Shown here one piece after another: positions 9,679 to 18,805 of a stretch of DNA of 64,000 bases. Numbering within the stretch: the first letter of the stretch is position 1; every line of letters begins with the position of its first letter. A model generated the notes under the pieces. The model saw nothing but the letters and a program-made list of their open reading frames with translations. It searched no databases and had not been told where the DNA came from. The translations under genes were made by a program, and so were the position numbers. Origin of the DNA: Bryum argenteum (taxonomy: Eukaryota; Streptophyta; Bryopsida; Bryales; Bryaceae); the NCBI GenBank assembly GCA_037043015.1, contig CM073324.1, forward strand, positions 15,273,013 to 15,337,012, in the 5' to 3' direction.

Positions 9679-12600
9679 CGCCTCCGACTCAGTACCCGGG
9701 CTCATGTCAAACGGCTAAGGCGACGACGTACAAACAAGCTCTGATTGAAGCTCCAGGTCCAAAGGAGGAGCCTCTTTTCCTACGTGCAACCGCGGACCCC
9801 GGTACACACTTGACACTAGCAGGACAAGCCAACGGGCGACCGGCTACCTTACTGGTGGACTCTGGAGCAACTGGTGTGTTCATACACCTGACCTTCGCTA
9901 CTATTAGCAACGCCACGGTGACAGTGAAGTCCACACCCCGCGAGATCCGTGTGATCGACGGGCGCGTCATCAACACAGGACTCGTAACCCACGAGGCGAC
10001 TTTTCAGCTGGTGATTGGGGACCACGCCGAAACTCTCACGGCGGACATTACCAACACCGGCCGCTACGACTGCGTCCTCGGCACCCCTTGGTTATGGCGA
10101 CATGACCCTGACATCCGGTGGTCTACGGGAGTTGTCCGGTTTACCTCCTCCTTCTGCAAGGAGCACTGTTTACCGACCTCTTCGCCATCGCAGGTAGTTG
10201 CCGTCCAACCTACTCTGTCAACACTACCAAAGTTTCGGCAAGCAACGAGAGGGGTTGACCTTTATTCATTGGAGATTTCTGAGCTCTCGACGACACTACC
10301 GAAAGCGGGAACGACTCTTCCCTTAGTCTACGTTGACCTAGAGGGTGCGTTCAGCGAGGAGGCCTCCAATGAATTGCCCCAGCACGGGCCTTCAGACATG
10401 AAGATCGAGTTCAAGGAGGGACAGGAACCCCGCAACATGGGCCTTCGACCTATGTCTCCTGCAGAACTGGAGGAATTACGCCGGTACCTCGATGAACATC
10501 TCGGCAAAGGATGGATTCGACGCTCCCAGTCCCCGGTCTCAGCGCCGATTGTGTTTGCAAAAAAGAAGGATGGAACCCTTCGGGTCTGCATTGACTACCG
10601 GAACCTCAACAAGGTTACCGTCCGAAACAGGTACCCGTTGCCCCTGATTCCTGAGCTCACAGATCGCCTCGTGGGAACTCAGGTGTTCACCAAGCTTGAT
10701 ATCCGTCAGGCGTACCATCGAGTTCGAATGGCAGCTGGACATGAATACAAGACGGCTTTCAAAACTCGGTATGGCCTCTATGAGTATTTGGTCATGCCAT
10801 TTGGGCTCACTAATGCCCCAGCTCAATTTCAAGCCCACATGCACACTATATTCGGCGATCTACTCGACATTTCCGTAGTGATCTACCTCGACGACATATT
10901 AATTTTCTCCAAGACATTGGAAGAGCATCAACCAGTGGTCCGGGAGGTTTTAAAGCGCCTCCACCAACATGGGCTGTATGCCAAGTTGTCTAAATGCGAA
11001 TTTCACAAGGAGGCGGTGGAGTTCTTGGGTCTTGTGGTTTCGCGCCGGGGGCTGGAGATGTGTCAAGATAAGGTGGCTGCCCTTAAGGATTGGCCTACAC
11101 CGAAGACCCTTCGTGAGGTCCAAGCATTTTTGGGGTTTGCCAATTTCTATAGGCGGTTCATCGCTGACTATTCGCACATAGCGGTCCCTCTTACTCGACT
11201 TACTAAGAAGGGCCAACCCTTCGCGTGGACCCCGGCAACGGAGGCGGCGTTCAGTGAGCTCCGTCGCCGTTTTACAGAAGCGCCGGTCTTACTCCACCCA
11301 CAATTCGACAAACCTTTCATTCTGGAGACGGACGCCTCAGATACTGCCACCGGGGGCATTTTATCTCAGTACGGCCCTGACGGGCTTCTACATCCATGCG
11401 CATACCGCAGCTCGAAGATGTCAACGGCCGAAGAGAATTATGACATCTACGACAAGGAACTCCTCAGCATTGTATTGGCTTTCCAAGATTGGCGCATATA
11501 TCTCGAGGGCTCTCCTCATCAGATTCGGGTAATCTCCGACCACAAGAACTTGGAGCAGTTTATGACCACTAAAGTTTTGAACCGCCGCCAGGCACGGTGG
11601 TCGGAACTTCTTTCCGCGTACAATTTTGTCATTGAACATCGTCCTGGACTCCTCAACGGACGTGCGGATATGCTCTCTCGGCGATTCGACACCGCGGCTA
11701 CGGACAACAATATAAGACCTCTGTTACGATTGGCAATGTTGGAGACAGTCGAGCCAGTCTGGAGTGATGACCGGATTTTCCAGCTCATCAGGGAAGCCAC
11801 TCCAGAAGACCCAACACTTGGACCTATCTTAAGATTTTTGACAACAGGCCACGGCGACACTCCAGCACACCTACAACGACAACTTCACGACTATACTCTC
11901 TGTGCGGGGCTGCTGTCTTTTCGGGGGGCAATAATGGTCCCTGACAATGAGGAGTTGAGACGACAGATCCTTCGCTCGCGCCATGACGCCCCAGCTGCTG
12001 GGCATCTGGGTCGCGCGAAGACGGTGGCTCTGGTAGCGCGTACGTTCTATTGGCCATCACTGACCAGATATGTGCACCGGTACGTCGACGGCCGTGACCT
12101 CAAAAAAGGTCCAAGCCCACGCGACACCCTCGTTACGGGCTCCTCCACCCTATTCCGGCAAAGAGATGCTCCATGGAAAAGAGTAACAACTGACTTCATC
12201 GTTAAGCTCCCTCAGAGCGGTGGCTACGATTCGATAATGGTGGTAGTCGACAAGAATACGAAGTTGGCCCACTTCATTCCCACCAGTGAAGCCATGGACT
12301 CCGCCCAAGACGCGCACGCCAAGTTGTATCGCAACATGTCCGGAAGCATCATGGTACCCGACCGAGCTTATCTCCGACCACAGCGCGCGCGTTTTTTCGT
12401 ATCCAAATTCATGCGGCGTCTTCATGAGCTTCTCCGCATACAACCAGCACCAACAACAGCGTTCCACCCTCAGTCGGATGGTCAAACCGAACGCGTGAAC
12501 CAATATTTGGAACAAATACTACGCATGTTTACCGCTAAGCGCCAGGATGACTGGGCTGACCTTCTGCCGGTAGCGGAGTTTGCTTACAACAATTCCGTTC

Positions 12601-13073
12601 ACTCTGCGACAGGTTTTTCTCCCTTCTACGCCACGTACAGCTATCATCCGACTATGTCTTTCAGCGAGCCTACAACCTCGCTTGTCCCAACAAGGAAGAT
12701 AGGGTACGGCTCATCGCACCAAGTTCACGAGGAAATCAAGACAATGATCCAGATTGCAGGAGAACATGCCAAAAGGCACTATGACCGTCATGTACACGAC
12801 TCACCTAAGTACTGCGTAGGTGACAGGGTACTGCTCCGCAGTGAGCATGTCGCCACAACGTCCCCGTCCAAGAAACTCGGCCCCAAATTCTTAGGACCAT
12901 TCCCAATCATCGCTAAACTCTCCGACCTCGTTTTCCGTCTAAAGTTACCTCACTCCCTTCGCATTCATGACGTATTTCACGCGTTCGCGTTCGAACCCTA
13001 CCGCTCCGACACCATTCCCGGTCGCCAAGCGACCACCACTTTCTCCGGTCATCACTCCAAAGAAAGATCTTGA
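9549..13073 (+). CDS. Pol polyprotein (protease-RT-RNase H-integrase), integrase damaged
   Basis: An open frame of 1174 codons, entered by frameshift at about 9654. Domains in order: aspartic protease with 'LLVDSGATGVFI'; reverse transcriptase with 'FTKLDIRQAYHRVRM' and catalytic 'VVIYLDDILIFS'; RNase H with 'LETDASDTATGGILSQ'; integrase. RT and RNase H look intact. In the integrase zinc finger the two His remain ('HDAPAAGHLG'), but the C-x2-C pair is lost ('YVDGRDLKKG'). The first catalytic Asp is in 'VTTDFIVKLP' and the Glu in 'QSDGQTERVNQ'. The middle catalytic block (about 12355-12405) reads out of frame between two compensating indels; the expected 'LISDHSARVF'-type sequence is visible in the +1 frame. 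The stop at 13071 falls just before the chromodomain. Confidence 0.9.
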   Translation: MLGVRPTRTSSVQVSNQSLQAPFIFRHWGGRYQRLGKRGSPGLTPPTQYPGSCQTAKATTYKQALIEAPGPKEEPLFLRATADPGTHLTLAGQANGRPATLLVDSGATGVFIHLTFATISNATVTVKSTPREIRVIDGRVINTGLVTHEATFQLVIGDHAETLTADITNTGRYDCVLGTPWLWRHDPDIRWSTGVVRFTSSFCKEHCLPTSSPSQVVAVQPTLSTLPKFRQATRGVDLYSLEISELSTTLPKAGTTLPLVYVDLEGAFSEEASNELPQHGPSDMKIEFKEGQEPRNMGLRPMSPAELEELRRYLDEHLGKGWIRRSQSPVSAPIVFAKKKDGTLRVCIDYRNLNKVTVRNRYPLPLIPELTDRLVGTQVFTKLDIRQAYHRVRMAAGHEYKTAFKTRYGLYEYLVMPFGLTNAPAQFQAHMHTIFGDLLDISVVIYLDDILIFSKTLEEHQPVVREVLKRLHQHGLYAKLSKCEFHKEAVEFLGLVVSRRGLEMCQDKVAALKDWPTPKTLREVQAFLGFANFYRRFIADYSHIAVPLTRLTKKGQPFAWTPATEAAFSELRRRFTEAPVLLHPQFDKPFILETDASDTATGGILSQYGPDGLLHPCAYRSSKMSTAEENYDIYDKELLSIVLAFQDWRIYLEGSPHQIRVISDHKNLEQFMTTKVLNRRQARWSELLSAYNFVIEHRPGLLNGRADMLSRRFDTAATDNNIRPLLRLAMLETVEPVWSDDRIFQLIREATPEDPTLGPILRFLTTGHGDTPAHLQRQLHDYTLCAGLLSFRGAIMVPDNEELRRQILRSRHDAPAAGHLGRAKTVALVARTFYWPSLTRYVHRYVDGRDLKKGPSPRDTLVTGSSTLFRQRDAPWKRVTTDFIVKLPQSGGYDSIMVVVDKNTKLAHFIPTSEAMDSAQDAHAKLYRNMSGSIMVPDRAYLRPQRARFFVSKFMRRLHELLRIQPAPTTAFHPQSDGQTERVNQYLEQILRMFTAKRQDDWADLLPVAEFAYNNSVHSATGFSPFYATYSYHPTMSFSEPTTSLVPTRKIGYGSSHQVHEEIKTMIQIAGEHAKRHYDRHVHDSPKYCVGDRVLLRSEHVATTSPSKKLGPKFLGPFPIIAKLSDLVFRLKLPHSLRIHDVFHAFAFEPYRSDTIPGRQATTTFSGHHSKERS
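9654..9702 (+). promoter_or_regulatory. -1 programmed ribosomal frameshift site (gag to pol)
   Basis: The heptamer G GGA AAA (9654-9660) sits in the gag reading phase as X XXY YYZ. A 5-nt spacer follows. Then a stem pairs 9666-9673 (AGCCCGGG) with 9695-9702 (CCCGGGCT), and 9674-9678 (ACTGA) with 9689-9693 (TCAGT), with one bulged A at 9694 and a 10-nt loop. Slipping back one base moves from the gag frame into exactly the frame of pol. The gag stop codon 9676-9678 lies in the upper stem. All elements of a classical -1 site are present, though function is untested. Confidence 0.8.
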
Positions 13074-13274
13074 GTGGGAAGTTCGTCAAGATCGGACTCC
13101 CGACTTGTCGACCGGGGCGGCGGGCCGCAGATTTGGTGTCTTGGAAGGGCTACGGCCCAACAAGATTCTTGGGAGCCCGCGGGCCATCTACGCAACGCTC
13201 CACTCATGGTCGAGGCTTTTCACAGACTACATCCGGACGCTCCCACCCACCACCGTGCACTAGAAAAGGGGTAA
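13030..13274 (+). pseudogene. Chromodomain of the gypsy integrase, split over three frames
   Basis: Past the pol stop, chromodomain blocks can be read one after another in different frames: 'KKDLEWEV' (frame of 12967), 'DSRLVDRGGGPQ' (frame of 13074), 'VSWKGYGPT' (frame of 13070), then 'DSWEPAGHLRNAPLMVEAFH' (13074 frame). The order and spacing fit the aromatic-cage fold that targets chromoviruses to modified histones. At least three indels separate the blocks. It places the element in the chromovirus branch of Ty3/gypsy. Confidence 0.8.
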
Positions 13275-13483
13275 TGTTAGGACTACGCAGCGAACCGGGC
13301 GTAGGACCACGAGGTAGTTAATGGCAGTTGATAGTTGAGGCGGCTGACAGTAACCGGCTGACAGTAACCGCTGTCTTCCCCTGTACAAAAGGCCAGTGAA
13401 GGAGTTTACTCTTCACTGGCCATTTCGTCAATTATGTTATCTTAAGCATTATTTATACTCTGATCTCCGTCTCCGCTCTGACA
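13275..13483 (+). repeat. 3' LTR (209 bp)
   Basis: Same sequence as the 5' LTR but with a 14-bp tandem duplication after 'gttgaggcggctgac'. It is directly preceded by the polypurine stretch 'agaaaagggg'. Confidence 0.92.
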
Positions 13484-13519
13484 CGTAGCTACGTCAACTC
13501 GACCATGTCAATGGAATGT

Positions 13520-13670
13520 GAACGTTACTAAAGAGGGGTGTCAGCATAGCTGACGAGGGGTGTGATCGTTTCTAAGGAGGAGGTATGACCATAGTTGAGG
13601 AGGGTGTGACCGTAGCTAAGGAGTGATGTGATCGTAGCTGAGAAGGGGTGTGACGATAGCTAAGAAGCAA
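13520..13670. repeat. Degenerate ~22-bp minisatellite
   Basis: About six imperfect copies of 'aggggtgtgaycgtagctgagg' just outside the retrotransposon. No coding potential. Confidence 0.75.
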
Positions 13671-14130
13671 ATGAATTAGTCATCCCTATTCTTTTATCAA
13701 GCCCATTGATATTTTATAGCAATCATTTTGAGCATAGAGAAATGTCAATAAAATTGATTTGAATATCAAGAATAGAAAATCAATATTTTGTTTGCAAATG
13801 AAGACAAGTTACTTACTTGCATTTGTTCCTACCAATTTGTTGTGCTAGAAGTTGAATACATCTTCTCATTCGCAAACAAATTCTTAGAGTTTGGAAATAT
13901 TTCAAACTTGTCTGCTACAATAGGCGAAGAGAACTAAGATTCCAAAGCATCAATATGATCACGGTAATGTAAAATGCGCCCTTCAAAGAGTTCATGGTTC
14001 CACCCATTCTAGTAAGGATATCAGCCTCATAGCTCTCTATATGAGCAGCAGATGGAAACATCTTCTATTTTAAAACTTGGGTGAAATAAAACATGGTTGA
14101 ATAGAGCATTTATATCTCTTAGTCACAATA

Positions 14131-14744
14131 ACCTCAATTCCGTTAACCCCTAAACGACCACGGCCACCGATTCGGCTTTTACGGTCAAGGCCAAAAAAAA
14201 TTTACAGTCAACTTCAAATGTAATGATCTCACATCCATTGATGATCCAACGGTTGAAAATTTTCACGCTACTACCTATGGTAGTCTACTTCAAGATCCTA
14301 CGGTTGAAGTTATCAAAAATCTCCAAAAATATTAGACGTACCCGCATTAGTACATAGTGGTCAGTGTTGGGATTTCAAGCTTCCAAAACATCGTGGATCT
14401 TTAGGGGTTAAAATGGCGTTATTCCGCTAAAATGACGCTTTTTAGGGTGCTTAAAATGAAAAAAAATGATGTTGGTTTTTATCGAGTTTTGACATGATAG
14501 GTAAATATTTCTTGAAGGCCGTTCAAAAATAACAATGTTTCTGAACGGCCGTTCAGAAATATTGCCATTTTACTCTATCCAGAGGTCAAAAACCATAACT
14601 TCTCTTCAAAAATATGCTTGTAAAATGGCACGTTTGCACAATATGGCACTTTAACTCTTCTAATATGGCATGTTTGCATAATATGGCACTTTAACTCCGC
14701 TAAAATGGCACATGGAATAGTGCCATTTTAACAAAATTGAGGTT
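14131..14744. mobile_element. Miniature transposon, AACCTCAATTCCGTTAA family, with nested insert
   Basis: Its left end AACCTCAATTCCGTTAA and right end (reverse complement, two mismatches) are flanked by the 4-bp duplication CAAT (14127-14130 and 14745-14748). The same family, with perfect 17-bp inverted ends and duplication ATGT, is at 32111-32545. The interior has several 'aatggca' repeats and an inverted pair of 'ctgaacggccgttcag' type. No coding capacity. Here it is interrupted at its TTAA by the element 14148-14407. Confidence 0.88.
14148..14407. mobile_element. 260-bp TTAA-flanked miniature element (nested)
   Basis: Imperfect inverted ends begin CCCCTAAA. TTAA lies on both sides (14144-14147, 14408-14411). 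The uninterrupted relative at 32111 reads 'ccgttaaaatgg' at the same place with a single TTAA, so the insertion duplicated TTAA. This is the target behaviour of the piggyBac superfamily (Kolobok also uses TTAA). The interior contains 'cttcaagatcctacggttg', also found inverted in the element at 61723. Confidence 0.88.
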
Positions 14745-15428
14745 CAATCCACTATTATTTCTACAAGTATGTACCTAATGTACCAAACTAAATGTGGAAT
14801 CATAGGGCAATGTAGAATCATCTTCCTTGTTGATAAAAAAGTCATCTTCGGTTGATTCAAATAGAGGAACCAATGGGCCTTCACTGACATAGAGAGGTGG
14901 ATCTACATTGTGATGAAGAGTTGGACTTATGGATCCACATCTAAGATATTCTTTATGTGCACCAAGAGCTACAACATTCCCAAAGCTGGTAGGTCCATAA
15001 GTAGTACAACTAATATGTTCTATTGAGAGCGCTCAAATACGTGTTGTCAACTAATTCGGGCTCATAGGTCTTCTATAGCCATACCTCTTATGAAGGTTAA
15101 GTTATGTACTTACTTGATAAGCTCTCGTTGCAATTGACTGTCACCAGTGGCTGCATCCTAAGTAGAAGGTTTGCGCTTTTCTTCTTTAGCTTGAGCACCT
15201 CTTGTATACCCCCACCTTACACCCTGCAATGCACCTTGCAATGCAATCCATCATATACCTAACCTAGAAATAAAATAAGGAATATTAAACGACATGATAC
15301 TAAAACATGCAATCACCATATAGTAAAATACATTCTCACTTAAGATACAAAAGAACAAATGAAACGAATAGTTGACCTTTGTGATAAAATATGACTCTAT
15401 TCTACTTGAAGACATGAGACCATTGAAG

Positions 15429-15469
<41 letters not shown>

Positions 15470-15914
15470 ATTAACATAACAAGCACACAAACATGTTCCC
15501 AATCTTGTGAGAAGGACTACATTCTCCACATACACTATCTTGCACCACCCTTGCATACAAATGTTACTGAGCAAAAAGCAAAAGAGGTAGGCACGTGAAA
15601 CAATTAACAAAAGCTTCTGTGAAGCTAGAATATACCCACCCAACAACAGCTAATCACACCGATCGCTCCGCCCAAACATATAAGCTTCCTACCTGATTTG
15701 AAAATGTTTTAGAACTATTAGTCTCAAGGAAAATAGCTTACAAGAAGACTGAAAGCCATGCTCTTTCATTAGTTCAAAGTGAAGAAGTGAAAAGTAGTCA
15801 TCACAGACATAGATTGAATTATTTAAACATGATCTAATACAGAAGAGCACACATATTGCGACATAAAACTTTGAACTATAAGGCAAGGAAAGCATACACG
15901 TAGATTTTGCTCAC
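14745..15914. other. No gene; A-tract at 15434-15467
   Basis: AT-rich with short frames only. A run of 34 A lies at 15434-15467 and encodes meaningless poly-Phe on the other strand. Confidence 0.5.
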
Positions 15915-15986
15915 AATAACATCTTTATTGAGAGCTTCAAGCTTGAAAGGGTGGCCAAGTGGTGCGCTCCACGGAGGTTTCACATA
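15915..15986 (-). pseudogene. Orphan 24-codon exon resembling the pre-FHA segment of kanadaptin-like proteins
   Basis: On the minus strand a 'cttcttttggtgtacag' acceptor at 15987 is followed by exactly 24 codons including 'YVKPPWSAPLGHPFKLEAL', then a GTGAGC donor at 15914. The 'PPWS.P..HPF.LE.LK.' pattern is what I recall at the start of the FHA domain in plant kanadaptin (SLC4A1AP-like) proteins. No neighbouring exon ('GAYMFGR'-type) was found within 1 kb on either side. It is therefore probably a captured or relic exon. The assignment rests on memory of the family and is uncertain. Confidence 0.3.
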
Positions 15987-16717
15987 CTGTACACCAAAAG
16001 AAGCTGAATATAGTGCAACCTTACTCTTGAACGCCTCATGTACTTCGTTGCCTTGAATTTTTGACAAACTCCGTCAAGAAGAGATCTACTTTTGCTATGG
16101 TTCTTAGGAGCCATTCTTGTACATTCAAACAACTAGGATTTCTCCAGTAAGTAAAAATGGCTGAGTTGGCGTTGTTGTCTTAATGAGACAACTAAGTGAT
16201 TTGATGTTTTACTTCTCATGCAATATTTACTTTTCATCTATTGGATGAAACTTGACAATAGATACATACTATGCAATGGATGAGTTTATGTCCATCCGAC
16301 AACTGAGACTGAGTGAGATCTTTCTGCGAAGCTCCTTCGAAAGTGTTGTATACTCTTTTTGTTTCTTATGTCTTTTGTGATTGATTCATTTATAAACGTT
16401 TGCCAATATTCTTTTATCTTGGAATGCGTATGCTAGTGTTTTTTGAAGTTTCAACAATGAATTCTTTTCCCAATCGCAAGTTCTGAGAAAGCTTGGTGCG
16501 GTTACCAATTCATTTTGAAAAGTTTTCTTGTGGCATCAAGTATAGGTAGGATAGTGGCAGGCTACGCAATGGAAAGCAAGCAGAAGTCTCTATAAGCTCC
16601 ATGGATCATCACACTAATCTTCTTGTATTCTCAATTTTATACACTTGTAATTTTGTCTTCTTGTTTGAGTTAGCGTATCATTGATTTTTGTGCTTTATTT
16701 TACAAATTATCCATCCA

Positions 16718-17044
16718 ATGGACTTTAGGTCCAGATTACCTCGAAGGCGCTCTTGTGCACTCAACTCCAAGTACTCACCATATTCACGTCCTCGTGTACC
16801 TAGGTGTACCCGTCATGTTGGTAGGTTGATCAATTTTCAACCACCTTCGACTAACCTTGTGGAATGGGGGGTTGACAAAACTAGCGCTTTGAACAACGTT
16901 CCTCCTACGAGTGCTCAAAACAATTATGTTGCAAGGACCATCCCTCAAGTTGCTTCCAATGTGGTGCCACCACATAGATCTACTCCCAAAACACTAGGTA
17001 ATATGACTATACGAGTGGTGAATTGCAACTTGAAAGAAGCTTAG
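16718..17044 (+). CDS. Hypothetical 108-residue frame
   Basis: ATG at 16718 to TAG at 17044. The N-terminus is basic ('MDFRSRLPRRRSCALNS'), and the rest is rich in Pro, Ser, Asn and Val without a recognisable domain. There are no clear neighbours or splice sites. The frame is longer than chance frames in this AT-rich stretch but may still be noise. Confidence 0.2.
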   Translation: MDFRSRLPRRRSCALNSKYSPYSRPRVPRCTRHVGRLINFQPPSTNLVEWGVDKTSALNNVPPTSAQNNYVARTIPQVASNVVPPHRSTPKTLGNMTIRVVNCNLKEA

Positions 17045-17811
17045 TTTTTATAGATAGACTTACTGATGTTGATCTTGCGTATTAATGAGTTTAATTTCCT
17101 ATCTGCTTGGATTGGATGTAATTTTCTTCTTGTAACAAAATTATAGTCATTTACAGTTTTAGTTTCCTTGCATTTGTGGAATAGCATAGTCGTTTAGAAT
17201 AGCGGTCTTTGAAGGTGTTTGAGAGGTGATCATGTATAGCTTTCCCGCAATTCTGCAGATAATCTCGTCATGTAGAGAGTGTTGTGAGGAGATTACTTTT
17301 AGAAAAACCTCAACCAATGTCCATTTTTAGCGTGACTTATTGGAAGGCGTTTTGTTTCGTCTATGCGAATTATATTTCTGAAGTAGAAGATGCGAATCCT
17401 TGCACGCAATAGACCGGGATGAATCATTTCGCACTTATAAAGGTTCGAATGTTAAATGGCATCGCGACATAGGACTAAATTGCACTTTCAAGTTTTATGC
17501 TTCCAGATGTTGATCTAAGAGTCTCTTCAATTAAGTTCATAAGCCTCTAATTTCTTGAGTTACCAAATGGATTTCATTTAATTGGCTCAGATTCTTGAAT
17601 GCTCTCTTAAAGTACAAATGTGTACGAGTCATTTTTTCTTCAGTTCTATGCATTTGAATGTCAAAATTTTGGATCTCTTTAACATAACGTCCTAGAAAAT
17701 GTGCTATTGGTTTATATAGTTCAATCTATATTTCTATATTTCTTGGGCACTCTTTTTGTTTGACTAAAGTGAAATTGTGATTATTCTTTGTCGTACAAAT
17801 TTGGCAGGCAC

Positions 17812-18164
17812 CACAAGCCTTGGCTTGGTGGTTAGGGCTTAGGCCCCCAATGAGGAGGTCGTGGGTTCTATTCCCCATGTCAGCGTGGTGCTCACCACTA
17901 TACTCCACCCAACTATTGTGGGGGGTCTGTGGACCTTGTTGTATGGGTACCTCAAAGCCCTTTGGGGGGATACTATGTCAAATATCTTTAAGGCATTAGT
18001 AACTAGGCTAGAAACTAGCGTAGTTATAGTGTCGACCCTCGAGAGGGGGAAGTAGTATAGTTCCAATTTCCCCTTGTCCGGTGGCCATCGGGATATTAGC
18101 ATTACGAACGGACACTTCATTCATGCCGACCCCTTAGAAAGGGACCGGAGTTTCTATCTATCTA
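17812..18164 (+). mobile_element. tRNA-derived SINE
   Basis: The head carries RNA polymerase III promoter boxes: A box TGGCTTGGTGG (17821-17831) and B box GGTTCTATTCC (17864-17874), 43 bp apart as in tRNA genes. A 290-bp body follows, ending in a short (tatc)n tail. The body is repeated, inverted and without its head, at 49291-49585. No protein is encoded; spread would depend on a LINE partner. Confidence 0.85.
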
Positions 18165-18761
18165 CAAATTTGGCCTATGGAATTTCTGCTTCAAAGCGAA
18201 TTCTTCTTCACAAACTAAAAAAGCATACCAAAGAAGAGTCGAACCAAATTTTAATGCTTACTAACTTCTTAGCTGTTGCAATTTGAGAGAATGCTTCACC
18301 TCCTCCTTGTACTCATTGATAGTGAATGCCTTTTATTTTTTAAACATTTTGATTTTATTACTTGTGTAGTACCGATCTATAGTGCTTTTTGTTTAAATCC
18401 AGAACTTTTCTTGCAATTGTCAATGTTTTACAATCGAGTTCTTGTTCAATCATGTAAATAGCTATAGTTGTATGTTTTCAGCCGGTTCTATAAGATAATC
18501 AATAGATGAATGCGAATCTATAAATGAAAGGATGAAAACACAATAGATGAGCGGTTGGGCAGTTAGCAATGAAATCCATGACTACATGTGGAACGAGATG
18601 GATAAGTTGACAAGTCAGGAGAGTCCAGAGCTCTTGCGGCAGTGAAGGCTGGCAGTGAAGGCCGGCAGTTTTGAGTGATAGATGGTGTGTATTTCAAGTG
18701 TTCAGTTAATCAACAAGTTCAATTGCAATCAGTTTGTTTTTTGTTTTTTGTTTTTTGTTTT

Positions 18762-18805
<44 letters not shown>

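Larger units (their letters stand above)
6901..13483 (+). mobile_element. Ty3/gypsy chromovirus LTR retrotransposon, decayed full-length copy
   Basis: A 195-bp left LTR (6901-7095) and a 209-bp right LTR (13275-13483) both begin TGTTAGGACT and end TGACA. They differ by a few substitutions plus a 14-bp tandem duplication ('cggctgacagtaac') in the right copy. The flanking 5-mers catag and cgtag look like a target-site duplication with one change. Order inside: long leader with an extra frame, gag, pol (protease, RT, RNase H, integrase), chromodomain remains, and the polypurine stretch 'agaaaaggggtaa' at 13262-13274. The base just after the left LTR does not match the usual initiator-Met tRNA primer site. 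The integrase and chromodomain are broken, so the copy is not autonomous. Confidence 0.93.

Noticed and set aside
15251-15646. 131-codon Phe-rich minus-strand frame
   Set aside because: Created by the 34-base A-tract. No protein features.
17839-18120. Minus-strand frame in the SINE, and its counterpart at 49342-49626
   Set aside because: Both are translations of the non-coding SINE body; the similarity reflects the repeat.
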